Source: Zanthoxylum bungeanum (lineage: Eukaryota; Streptophyta; Magnoliopsida; Sapindales; Rutaceae). From it: 64,000 nucleotides of DNA. Positions within the stretch are counted from its first letter, which is position 1, and each line of letters starts with the position of its first letter. Position numbers and translations under genes: made by a program. The stretch covers positions 223,205 through 287,204 of the forward strand of contig SKCR01036774.1 of assembly GCA_019454045.1 (NCBI GenBank). Direction: 5' to 3'. The notes under the pieces were generated by a model. The model ran no database searches, had not been told where the DNA came from, and was given only the letters and a program-made list of their open reading frames with translations. Positions 50,085-62,400 of the stretch are shown one piece after another.

Positions 50085-50402
50085 GTTTTACCTTCTAATT
50101 TTTTTGTTAAAAAATTACAGTATTAATTTATTGCCATAGAATAAAATGTATTAAATGATATAACTTCCTTATTAGCAATTGAAAAAAAAGTTCATAATCT
50201 AAAACCAAAAACAAAATAAGACAAATATATAGTAATCAGTTGAATTGAATCCCTCAGTCCCTTTCGTCTCTGCGTTGCACGATCTGCCATAATAAAAGGT
50301 CACCTTTTGTCTCTCTTCTAACTGGGTCTCTCTCAGATCACGATCTTAATCAAGAATCTTTTTGGGTTTTTTTTTTTTTTAAAAATTTTTGTTTTTGTTT
50401 CC

Positions 50403-50438
50403 ATGGATGAAATTGATATTGAATGTAAAAAGCTGTGA
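50403..50438 (+). promoter_or_regulatory. Upstream ORF 1 of NIPA leader
   Basis: ATG to TGA encoding MDEIDIECKKL (11 aa). The context CCATGG is favourable for initiation. Real only if this part is in the mature leader. Confidence 0.4.
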
Positions 50439-50443
50439 TTTTT

Positions 50444-50470
50444 ATGAGTTCAAGAAAAGAAAAGAATTGA
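50444..50470 (+). promoter_or_regulatory. Upstream ORF 2 of NIPA leader
   Basis: ATG to TGA encoding MSSRKEKN (8 aa), ending 25 bp before the main ATG. Confidence 0.35.
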
Positions 50471-50495
50471 TTTTGGTGGGGGTTACTGAACAAAA

Positions 50496-53400
50496 ATGGA
50501 GGAATCTTCCGTGGGTAACTGGCGGGATTCTTACGGAGGAATGTCATCTGATAATATGAAGGGTTTGGTATTGGCTTTGTCTTCAAGCATCTTCATTGGT
50601 GCCAGCTTCATTATTAAAAAGAAGGGCTTGAAAAAAGCTGGCTCTTCTGGTGTTAGGGCAGGTAAAATCTCCATTTCTTGTCCAAAATGTTTATTTTTTT
50701 GGTTGATTTTTGCTGAATAAATGCTTGCAGGTTTTATTTGTTAGAATTTTGTTGTGCTGATTTCAGTTTTGTTTTGGTTGTGTAGAGGTTTAGTGCTTTT
50801 GTGTATGAATTGGATTGAATTGTGGTGGAGATTTGAGTATTTTATAGTGTGGCAATGGGTATATTGATTTTATTTTAGGTGGTTTTAGTTGATTTGTGAT
50901 CGGGATTCTTCTTAGAGTGTATGATGTGTTGAGTTCTTGGCATGTGACTTCTTTTTGGACTAAAACAGTGTTGAATTGTTGGCATTTGGGCAGAATCGAT
51001 GCTGCTGTTCAAATTCAGGTGGTTTTGTATTAATATTATAGTTTTTGTTAATAATATGTTAGGAATTATGAGCTTTTGGTTTTGGTTCCATATGAGTTAA
51101 GAAAGGTGTTTGTTTGACTCTTAGTTCGGTGGTGTAGATGTTTGGTGCTGCATTCAAAGTACTAGGTGGTTGTTTGATACTTTAATTTATGTTCAAAATT
51201 TTGTTTTGTATAAGCATTTTTGTTTTAAAAATGCTGGCTGTTCGTTGCAGGTGTTGGAGGTTATTCTTATCTATATGAGCCACTTTGGTGGATAGGCATG
51301 ATAGCAAGTGAGTTTGCTTGGTTTTTACTTTCTAGTTCCTTGAGAATTACATTGTTACCTATCTTTATGAGCTAGTGTGGTTGCTAAATATGCTTTTAAT
51401 AGAATTGAGAAATACACGAAAGGGAAAAAATGTTTTCCAATTTGTTTTGTGAATCTTAAGCATTAAGTAAGTTTATTCAAAGTGTATTTTTTTCCCTCTT
51501 CTTTACGAAGTTTACCTCAGACTTCTATGGCTTTGTCTCCTGTGCTGTAATAGGAGGTAGAGTGGGAACAAAGACTAAAAAGAGATGTTCATGTTCCATG
51601 CGTGTAGTATATCTGCACGTACCTGTTTATGTATGTATATGTATGCAGATGTATATGGTCTTTCATCTAGCGGCCCAAGTTTTTTGGGCAGTTCCTAGGC
51701 TTCGTTGGAATTCTGATGCTGTGGCTTTGAAGCTACAGCTTGAGTTTTTGGTAACCATTGCTTTTGAAGTTGGGTAAGGTAAATTAATGTGTAATATAGT
51801 TTTCATCAAATAGCTGTGCCTTAAAATCAGCTTAGCAACTTTGCTTTGGAAGCACAGCTGCTAAACAACAATACCAAATTGAGCCTTATTCCTGTACGTT
51901 CACTTGTTCCCAAGTACTTTTGTGATTGCTAAATAACCAAGTGAAATTTAGTTAAATGACCTATAAACAATGGTAACCGATATCTGATCATGTGTAGATG
52001 GGCATGGGGTGCAGCTTACTTTCGAGCATACTATAACTTTTTCATTGTCATTTTCTATATCTGAAAAATATATATAATGATCATTTTGTAGTAAATATTG
52101 CTCTTCTATTCCTAAGATGATTTGAAATTGAAATGAATAACTTTTAAGTTGTAAAATTGGACTCTGACAGAAACTATTATGTGGCAGTGATTGTTGGGGA
52201 GGTTGCAAATTTTGCTGCTTATGCATTTGCACCTGCTATTCTGGTCACTCCTCTAGGTGCACTCAGTATCATTATCAGGCAAGATAAAGGCTTCCATATA
52301 TCATATTTTATCTAATTTATATGATGTTGAGTGCTAACTTCTAGATATGCTAGCAGTGCTGCTCTTGCACATATAATCTTAAGGGAGAAATTACATATTT
52401 TTGGAATGCTTGGTTGTGCTCTATGTGTTGTTGGTTCAACGACAATTGTTCTACATGCTCCTCAAGAACGTGAGATTGAATCTGTCGCGGAAGTTTGGGA
52501 TCTTGCAACAGGGCCAGGTTGATCCTACTATGAATTAATATTGAAATCTCTCTTACATAGGAAATTTAATGAAATATAAAATCTACTCAACTAAGAAAAC
52601 TACTTCATGAAATAAAATATTGCTTAAGCACATGACTTAATTAATAATATTTGTAAAATCCTAATAATCTTCATCTTTTTTTTTCTGCATTGACGATAGT
52701 GAAAAAATAACGTGATATTGCTTGTCTCCTGCAGCTTTTCTTCTGTATGCAGCTTTGGTTCTAGTTGCAGTTTTTGTACTCATCGTTCAGTTCATACCAG
52801 AGTATGGGCAGTCACATGTAATGGTCTACATTGGGGTTTGTTCACTTGTGGGCTCACTGTCGGTAAGTTTTCAGTTGTCACACAGTGAGCGATCTTCTTT
52901 TATATTTTTCTATATCAAATTGCTATTCTTATTTATTAATCTGTTGACGTAACACTATCCTATCAATTACTCTTAACAGGTTATGAGTGTTAAAGCTCTT
53001 GGAATTGCTCTAAAGTTAACATTTGAAGGAATGAATCAGTTAATATATCCTCAGACATGGGTATTTACCATGGTTGTGCTTGTATGTGTAGTTACTCAAA
53101 TGAACTATTTGAACAAGGTAATTAATATTTTTGGTGCTTTTTGAAATAATCTGAAATTTGAACTAATACAATCTCATCTTTGATCACTTACTTTCTGTTG
53201 AATCTTGTCAATGTTATCAAATTATAGGGTGTGCTTACACGAGAATAGATTTGAATGTTTCATGGTGCATGAGTTCATGTTGTCCTTAATACATCTCCTT
53301 TTGTGTGAATCTGTTATGTGCACTGGGGCGTCACAAAAGTTTGCAGTCAATAAATTTGTGATATAAAGGATCTAAAACAATATCTTTGCATTAAAATTTT

Positions 53401-56400
53401 AGAAGTTATCTTTCATTGTTCATGGTAGTCCACTCAATGCCTCTATTCAATAAGCTGGAACTTTTACATTAAAGTGCCATATACTAGAGGATAGAGTTCT
53501 TTATTGTCCGAGGGATATTTGACACCACCTCAAGTTGGTCAATATCAAATACTGTGGATGCTATGCATTTTAATAGTTCATTCAAGAGTGAAGTTTTGTA
53601 GTGGTGGTTTCTTTGGACTTCTCATTAAAGATAAACCAAACCAAACCAAACCAACCAAGCATTTTTCCACTAAGTGGGATCGGCTACATGGATTTTTTGA
53701 TGTCATTATGCTTTATTTGAGATCATTATTTCATCAAGTTCCATAAAACCTATGTCTATTTTTATGGTTCATGTTTGAAGAAATAGAGGAAACCCTCTTT
53801 TTATTTTCTTGTTTTAAACTATACAAGAATATACTTTATATAGCTTTCAGTCTTCTCTATAAAAAGAAAATAAATCTACCCATAAAGGGTGGCAAAAAAG
53901 CCCCGGCCCACCCGAGCTTTGGCCCGGCCCGGGGTGAAAAATCCTGGGTCGGGCTTCAAAATAAGGGCCCGGCTCGGGCCCGAGCCGGACTCAACCAAAA
54001 AAGCCCGGGCCTGAGCCGGACTCAACCAAAAAAGCCCGGGCCCGGCTCGGCCTAGGCTTAAAATAAATAATTTTATATTTATATTTATAAAATATATATA
54101 TTTATATAATAAATTTTTATATTTATAATTTTTTATATTTAAAAAATCAGGCCCGGGCTTGATGACAGCCCGGGCCTAAATCCAAGCCTGGCCCGAACCC
54201 GGCCCGTTTGCCATGTATACTACCCATAATTACATACAATCAAATACCATATCTCTAATAATCTTAAATATATTTTCTATTTCTAACACTCCCTCAAACT
54301 GGAGTATATAAATCATATTCACCAAGCTTGTTACAAATAAATTCAATATGAGGACCGCGAAGAGACTTAGTAAGGATGTCCGCTAATTGTCCTTTAGAGT
54401 TGACAAAGCTAGTGACCATGCATCCAGATAAAATTTTCTCCCTGATAAAGTGACAATCAACTTCTATGTGCTTGGTCCTTTCATGAAACACAGGGTTAGA
54501 TGTTATATGTAGAGCTGTCTGGTTGTCACAAATTAGCTTCATTTGTGTCCCACCTCCAAACTTTAATTCCTATAACAACTGTTTTAACCATACTAACTCA
54601 CATGTTGCCAAGGCCATAGCTCGATATTCTGCTTCTGCACTAGACCTGGCGACAACTGTTGTTTTCTTACTTTTCCAGGATACTAGGTTGCCTCCAATTA
54701 AAACACAATATCCTGTAGTAGAACGCCTTTCGGACGGAGAGCCTACATAATCTGCATCAGAATATCCAACCAACTTTGTATTGCCTTTATCTTCATACAA
54801 TAATCCTTATCCTAGCACTTTCTTGATGTATCTAAGAATGCGTATGACAACATCCCAATGACTCTCACATGGAGTTTGCAGGAACTGGCTAAACACACTG
54901 ACTGCAAATGAGATATCTGGGCGAGTACTTGTAAGATAGTTCAATTTTTCAACTAATCGTCTGTATCGTCCATGATCTTTTAGCGGCTCTCCAACTAGTT
55001 TCATGTACTCATCAGGGTTCTCCAATGGCTCCCCCTCTTTTGGTAGAAGTTTAACATTTGGATCCATGGGCGTGTCAACAAGTTTACAATCTAACATGCC
55101 AGTTTCCTGAGAATGTCTAGAGCATATTTTTCTGAGAGATTACTATACCAGTATGAGACTGAGCTACTTCTATGCCAATGAAGTATTTTGGTAGTCCCAA
55201 ATCCTTAGTCTGAAAATGATTAAATAAGTGTGTTTTTAGCTGTCGAATGCCCTCTTTGGTCACTTCCAGTAATGACTATATCATCTACATATACAACCAA
55301 GTAAATGCATTGGCCATTGGAATGTCGATAGAAAAATGAGTGGTCTGCCTCGCTACGAGTCATTCCAAATTTCTGAATGACTACTGAATCTCCCAAACCA
55401 AGCAGGAGGAGACTATTTGAGACCATACAGAGAGCGACGAAGCCGACAAACCATACCATACTCCCCCCCGAGCAACAAAAACCAGGTGGTTGCTCCATAT
55501 AGACTTCCTCCTGGAGGTCTCCATGAAGAAATGCATTCTTGATGTGTAGCTGATAGAGCGGCCAGTGACGCATAGCAGCCATGGAGAGACAAACGGACGG
55601 AAGCAATTTTGGCTGCTGGAGAAAAAGTGTCACCATATTCCAAACCAATTATCTGGATATAACCTTTAGCAACCGGGCGAGCCTTGAGTCGATCAATCTG
55701 CCCATCAGGACCAACTTTCACCGCATAAACCCATCGACAACCAACTGTAGATTTTCCAAGGGGTAACAGAACCAATCCCAAGTGCCACTTGAGTGTAAAG
55801 CAGTCATTTCATCCATCATTGCTTGTTTCCATCCTGGATCAGACAAGGCCTCATGGACATTTCTAGGAAGAGGAATAGAAGACAAGATGGAGACAAAAGC
55901 AAAATATGGAGCAGATAAACGATGATAACTGTGAAATGTTAAATAGGATGCGGATTACGAGTGAAATAAATACCTTTACTGGTGGCAAGGGCCAGGAGGG
56001 CCAGGATGGTCCATGATACAATAGGTTATGAGTCAGTGGCTGCAGTGTCAATGCCGGCGGAAGATAGAGAACGAGGACGACGGTGGTATACTTGAAGAGG
56101 ACGAGGTGGGGACATAGTCTCGAGCAGTGTTCTAAAACGCGTTAGGCGCTAGTCGGGCGGCGACCCAGCGCCTAGGGCGCCTACACAGGGCCTAGGAAAC
56201 TAGTCGGAAATAGAGAATTTTCATAATTAGGTTTAAGATTTGGTGTGATTTTGATAAATTAATCATAGGGAAATGTTGTTTGAGCAATGGGTAAGATTTA
56301 TAGAAGGTCAATTTGATGAGAAACTAACAAAATTTGAAGCAATTAGAGTTTTTTAAAATTAGGGTTTATGCATCAAATTGGGGATTTTTAAAATTGATGA

Positions 56401-59400
56401 GTTAGAGAGTTAGTTTTGTAAAATTAAGGTTAGGGTGTAAAATCCGACCGGAAAACATATTTAATTTTGAATTTTGAGTCTGCCGTTGACCGACGAATTT
56501 CGCGGTCAAATTTGCTGGAATGGGCAGAAAATGCCGCCCATTCCGGCGAGCGCCTGGCCCCAACGATTTGGGGCCAGGCGCGGCGACCATAGGCCGTCGA
56601 GCCTAAACACGCCGCCTAGGCGGCGCGTTTTAGAACAGTGGTCTCAAGTGTAGGATGAAGGAATGGAACAGGCAGTATCGCAGAAGGGGTGGGAAGAGTC
56701 GGGTATGAGGAGAGAAGTAAGGTGATGACTCGAAGAATGTGACGTCGGCCGAGATGAAGTAGCGGTTATTATCTGGAGAATAACATCGGTACCTTTTTGA
56801 AGTCGGGAATATCCTAAGAATATGCATTTAGTAGACTTAGCAGAAAGTTTATCTTGTCCCGGGGTTAGATTATGGACAAAGCACACACAACTAAATATGC
56901 GAAGTGGGACCGAATAGAGAGGTTGGTTGGGAAATAAGATAGAGTGGGGAATTTGGTCCTGTAAAATAGAAGAAGGCATGCGATTAATGAGATAGCAAGC
57001 AGTATGAACTGCACCCCCCAGAAACGAAAGGGTATATGGTTATGGATTAATAGGTACAAGCCGTCTCAATGAGATGTCGGTTTTTACGTTCAGCTAGACC
57101 ATTTTGTTGGGGTGTATAGACACAAGATGACTCATGTAGAATACCCAGAGAGGATATAAAGGTGGTAAAAGGAGCAGAAAAATACTCCTGAGCATTATCA
57201 CTACGAAATACACGAATAGGAACATCAAATTGAGTTCTGATTTCAGCATAAAATTTTCGAAAAATAGGAAATAACTCATAACGATCTTTCATTAAAAATA
57301 GCCAAGTATTTCGAGAGTAATCATCAATAAATGTCACAAAATACCGAAATCCCACAACAGAGTTAACACGACATGGACCCCAAACATCGGAATGAATTAA
57401 CTCAAAAGAAGACGCAACCCGATTATTGACTCGCTTGGGAAATCGTACACGAGTATGTTTCCCAAGTTGACACGACTCACATGGAAGTGAAGATAATCAA
57501 GAAAGTTGCGGAACTAGCTTCAGGAAGAGAGACTGGGGTGACCCAAACGGTTGTGGAGAACATCAACAGAATCGGTGGAGGTGCAAGCGACCGCAAGCAA
57601 TGATTGCGTAAGATGATAAAGGCCTTGTGACTCACGTCCTGTACCAATCATCCGTCCCGTACCCTGGTCCTGTACAATAACAAAATGATTAAGAAAGGTG
57701 ACAGAACAATTCAGATCATGGGTGAGTTTACTAACAGAAATAAGATTGAAAGATCAACCCCATACATAAAGCACAGATTTCAGAGGCAATGAAGGAACAG
57801 AGAGGCTTGTCTAATGGCTTTAGCGACAATTTTAGAACCATTAGCAAGAGTACCATAAGAAGAGAATGAGAACTAGTTAAAGAAGACAAAAGTTTTGGAT
57901 TACCAGAAATGTGATCAGAGGCGCCAGAGTCCAGGACCCATGGGCCCAATGGTGAGGACTGAGTGATGCAGGCAACAAAATTACCAGTATGAGCAACGGA
58001 AGCAAATGGCGAGGACTGAGGCTGCAGACAGAGTAACATTCTGAAAGGGCTGGTCGGAGTAGTCCGAGGACGGGGAAAGATCAACCTGAGCAACTTTAGC
58101 TATAGGAGGATGTGGTGGTTTGCCATGGAGCTGATAGCAATGCTCCCGAGTATGGCCAACCTTGTGATAGTAGGTACACTTCGGACGCTCACCCCGATGA
58201 CGAGGATTACCTCACCGCCTCTGGAATGGCCGTAAGCAGCCAAAATGGAAGACTCAGTTGGATGAGAGTCAACAATAGCTGAAGAAGAGACACGGAGAAG
58301 GAGAGAGAAAACATTCTCTAGAGAGGGAATTGTAGCACTAGCTAATATTTGGTCGCGGATTGGCTGAAGCTCGGACCGTATCCCAAGAAGAGTTAAGACC
58401 ATAAAGAAGTGGTCCTGTTGGCACTCATGATCAGATAAATTCCGAGTAATTGGGAGGAGAGAATTGAACTTCTCTCTAAGAGATTCTACCCTGCCAATGT
58501 ATTCAGATATATCCATATCTCGCTGATGCAAACTGAACATGTTAGAGACCACATGATAGAAACGTTGAATATCATTAGTGTATAAAGAGCGAGCTTTGCC
58601 CCATAATTTGGAGCAGGTCTTATAAGGCCTAAAAATAACCAGAAGTTTAGGATCAATAGCCTGCCAAACAGCCAAAGTAAATTACATAATTGGGCATCTA
58701 TTTTCTTCCAAAGTGGTCGTTCTTCAGGAAGAATATCCTCGGCATTGGAAGTCAAATGGTCTTCACATCCTTGTCCCATAAACCAGAGTTCAACATAGGC
58801 AACCCAACACATATAATTCAGAGGGCCAAGTAATTTTTCAGATGTAAGAACACAATTACTAGAGATAACAGGAATGTGAGCACCGGACTTACCCAAAGCG
58901 GACGGGCGGAGAGGAGAGGAGGATTACTGCTCGGGTCGGCCATGGCAGTGAAAACAGAGTGGAGTGAGTTGCGCAGAGAGAGAGGCTGTGGCGCTTGAGA
59001 GCGCGTGCAACTGAGGCAAGGAGGGTGGCTCGGAAGACGGAAAGATCGGCGTCGTCTAAGTTCAGGGATGTTGTCGGAACAATGACGCCGGACAATGAAC
59101 AGTGATGCGTGAGTAGTGACGCCGGAGAGTGAACAGTGATGCGTGAGTAGTGAAGCGTGAACAGTGAATAATGACGCGTGATGCCGGAACAGTGACGCCG
59201 GAAAAAAGTGAAAAGAAACCCTAAGATCAATCTACTGATACCATGAAGAAATAGAGGAAACCCTCTTTTTATTTCCTTATTTTAAACTATACAAGAATAG
59301 GCTTTATATAACATTCAGTATTCTCTATAAAAGAAAAATAAATCTACCCATAATTACATACAATCAATTACCATATCCCTAGCAATCTTAAAGATACTTT

Positions 59401-62400
59401 CCTATTTTTAACAATGTCCATGTCAAGTTAGGGCTTCCTTTACCTCGCTTGATATATGGCTGTATTATTTTCTCTCATTTCTCATTGCAGCACTTAACGA
59501 TTTACATTGGATATGCCCGAGTTATTTTAATCGTGTTTCTTTCGTCTTCTCCTCAATCGGACACGGTTTACTCCGCTTTCTTCGTAATTTCTTCATTTCT
59601 AGCTCTCTTCCCAGTCCACTGTACCCCCATCTAAGCATTCATCTCAATTACCCTTAATTTTTTGGACATATTGATGCTTTATTGCTTGACCTTCTGTTCC
59701 ATAAAACATTGCGATTCTCATGGTTTTCCTATAGAATTTGCCTTTAAGTTTTAAAGGAATGTTGCGATCGCATAATACCTCAGACGCACATCTCCATTTC
59801 ATCTAGCCCGATTGAATTCTAAGCGTAATATTCTGATCTATTTCCCAATCTTTTTGAAGGATAGACCCTCAGTACTTGAAGCACTCGCTTCATAAGATTG
59901 GTTGGTCACCAATTCTTATTTCTGCCACATTACCTCTACGACTTTTATTAAACTCACACCATGTGTTCAATTTTTAATCTATTTACTCAGAGGCCTTTAG
60001 CTTTTAATTTTCCCTACATCTCATGTTTAGCCTCTACACCTTTAGACTTATCCACCAAAACTATCAACAAAAAACATATACTATGGCACCTCATCTTAGA
60101 TATCCTTAGTAATTGCATCAACCACTAAAGCAAAATGATAAAGGTTAAATGCAGATCCTTGGTATGAACCTATGGTAATAGGAATGTGCCTTATCACTTG
60201 TACTTGAGTCCTAACACAAGTCATTGCTCCTTCATACATATCTTTAATAGCCATGGTTTGAAAAATAAGAACCTCGCGACCCGCCGATCTGATCCTCAAA
60301 ACAATACCCAAAATTTTTTTAAAAAAAAAACTGAAAGTCCACAGGATTTGCGATGGGATGAGGTGAGAGAGAAGGTCTTCTGATTGTGGGGTATCTAGTT
60401 CAGGTCTGATAACAGCAACAAGAAGGCAGGAAAATTAAGTGAAAGGAATGGGAGATTAGAGAGTGGGAGTTGGACCTGACGCATTTTCCTTGACTGCCCT
60501 TCACCATTGTCTTTCAATTGAAGCTCAAGTTGTGCCTACCTGCCGCCTGAAGAAACCCTAGTTTGTGGACGAGAGTGTATTGTTAATAATAGGTGTTTAT
60601 ATGAGAAAGTGAATGATATGGTGCGGGTGGTTGTATGGAATAACTAGGTTTGGTAGTGTGGTAAAAGTGGTCAAAGAAGAATGTTTATTACCTACTTGTT
60701 GGGCTTGGTCTTCACGAAGTTTAATTGAATTTTCGGCTCTGATGATTGATGTGTTTTATTTGAGCCTGCACAAATATTTAATTTTGGTCAGGATCTCTTT
60801 CCTTGTATATTTGTGTCTTTTTTAGGGTTTCTAGAATACAAGATGCTTCTAACTGTTTTTTGGACAATTGTCAATTTTCCAACCCCTCTATTTAGAAGCT
60901 TATTGGCTTATATAGGGGATTTTAGGTGGAGATGTCAATGCATGTGTCCATCGATGGACTGGTGACTTGTCTGCATGGTGTACACCTCTCTTAGTACATG
61001 CTGGAATATGAGGTGTCATAACACCTGTCGTTATGCATTTAGAATAAGTGGATCATTATTTTATGTAATCTCGGGCAAAGATATATTGTGACATCATAAT
61101 CTTGGGCAGGGATATACATGACGTTCACGACTTCTAAGGTATTCCTGGGTACTCTGAAATGCTCTGATGTACTCGGGAATATCCTGGAAGTTATGATATT
61201 TAAGATCGGAATACTTCCGGTGTTCTCTTGGATGTTCCGGGGTACAAACCTCTCTTGAGTTTGGGGTTAGTGTATACCAGATTATATGCGAGTCTTGGGA
61301 GTTCTTTCATTTCCGAAATATAATGATTTCGGAGTGATATTACTTCGGAGTGACGTTACACCGGAATCTCAGTGAGCTCATTTTGGTTCAGCCCGGTGTG
61401 TCTGGAGATCTTATAGATTTCGGGGTAGTATTACTTCGGAATTGAACTCAGGTTATGTCTGGGATTGTTATCCCCGGAGTTGGTTTCCAACTCCTCCTGT
61501 CTACTAGTACAACTGTACCATGACAAGTGTCACCTGTCTACTAAACCTTTATCTATTTACAGCAGTTCCACTAAGGAAGCTTGCTGAAGAAGGATTCCTC
61601 TATGCACCGACACGTGTCCCTAATGACAAGGCTATTTTTAGGCACCTACAGGTAGTGTCATGATTAATACATGTGGACAAAAATGGAAATGCAATCAAGC
61701 TTATTTATGATATTATCATATGTTCAACAATCAATTGATATGGCGTAAATATATTGGTTAAATAAAAATACTAACTTCTATAAAATTTATTTCGATTAAT
61801 TGAATTTACTTTGTAATTTTATCCCATTAACATTTTTAAGTTTAGAAATAGCTAGCTATAGACTATAGAAAATTATCAAGTAGTCATATTGCCTAACCCG
61901 TATTATTAATAGACCTAATTTATAATTATTTTATATTTAATCCTACGATTTAAGATTTTATTCCTATTTTTTTGACTAATTTAAAATGTGACCAAATTTT
62001 ACTTTCCCTTTTATGTGCTGAGTTATGATGTTTCGCTTACTTGAGATAGAACTAATTTGAATTTCGTGAGATAAAACTAAATAAAATTAAAATCATAGTT
62101 CTGCAAATAATCACTCTTTGCTTTGTTAAATACTTGGATCTGAATTTCTGATTAATAACGGTAACTAACTTGTTCTGTTATGGTAATTTATTTGCTCAGA
62201 AACCAGTATGTCACTTATGATTACTTTCTATGATTCTGAAAGATATCTTTGACCTCCTTACTTCATTTGTATGACCAATACAATTCTGTTAGTTAATTTA
62301 AGCTCGTTTTTCTTGAAGTGTTTTCCTGCGGGAAATACATTTGACATTGTCTTTAAATTTGCAGGCTCTTGATACATTCAACACGGCTGTTGTATCACCT

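Larger units (their letters stand above)
50093..50495 (+). promoter_or_regulatory. Upstream region and probable 5' leader of NIPA
   Basis: This 403-bp gap between hAT copy 2 and the start codon must hold the proximal promoter unless control elements lie inside the transposon. CATAATAAAAGG near 50288 could serve as a TATA-like element. A pyrimidine-rich CTCTCTTCTAACTGGGTCTC follows, typical of plant leaders, then a T-rich run (50362-50400) and two short upstream ORFs. The transcript start is not determined. Confidence 0.45.
53776..59413 (-). mobile_element. Ty1/Copia retrotransposon in NIPA intron 6, antisense to the gene
   Basis: LTRs are 59244-59413 (5', 170 bp) and 53776-54288 (3', about 168 bp plus a MITE). 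They are about 90% identical by eye, so the insertion is old. Flanks ATGTT and ATGTC form a duplication with one mismatch. On the minus strand a primer site TGGTATCAGTAG follows the 5' LTR and CCAGTTTGAGGGAGTG precedes the 3' LTR. Domain order gag, protease, integrase, RT, RNase H is Copia. All frames are broken. A MITE also interrupts the region between integrase and RT. Confidence 0.92.
53118..62364 (+). other. Intron 6 of NIPA, 9247 bp, filled with nested transposons
   Basis: Donor AAG|GTAATT and acceptor TTTGCAG|GCTCTT. It holds, from left to right, unassigned sequence (53118-53629), an RTE LINE end, the antisense Copia element with two MITEs, the rest of the LINE, and a solo LTR. The other introns are 72-880 bp, so insertions explain nearly all the length. 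Confidence 0.9.

Noticed and set aside
52345..52356. Upstream acceptor for NIPA intron 3 as the main site
   Set aside because: It keeps the frame but adds RYAS to a helix where the recalled family sequence has none; kept only as a possible alternative.
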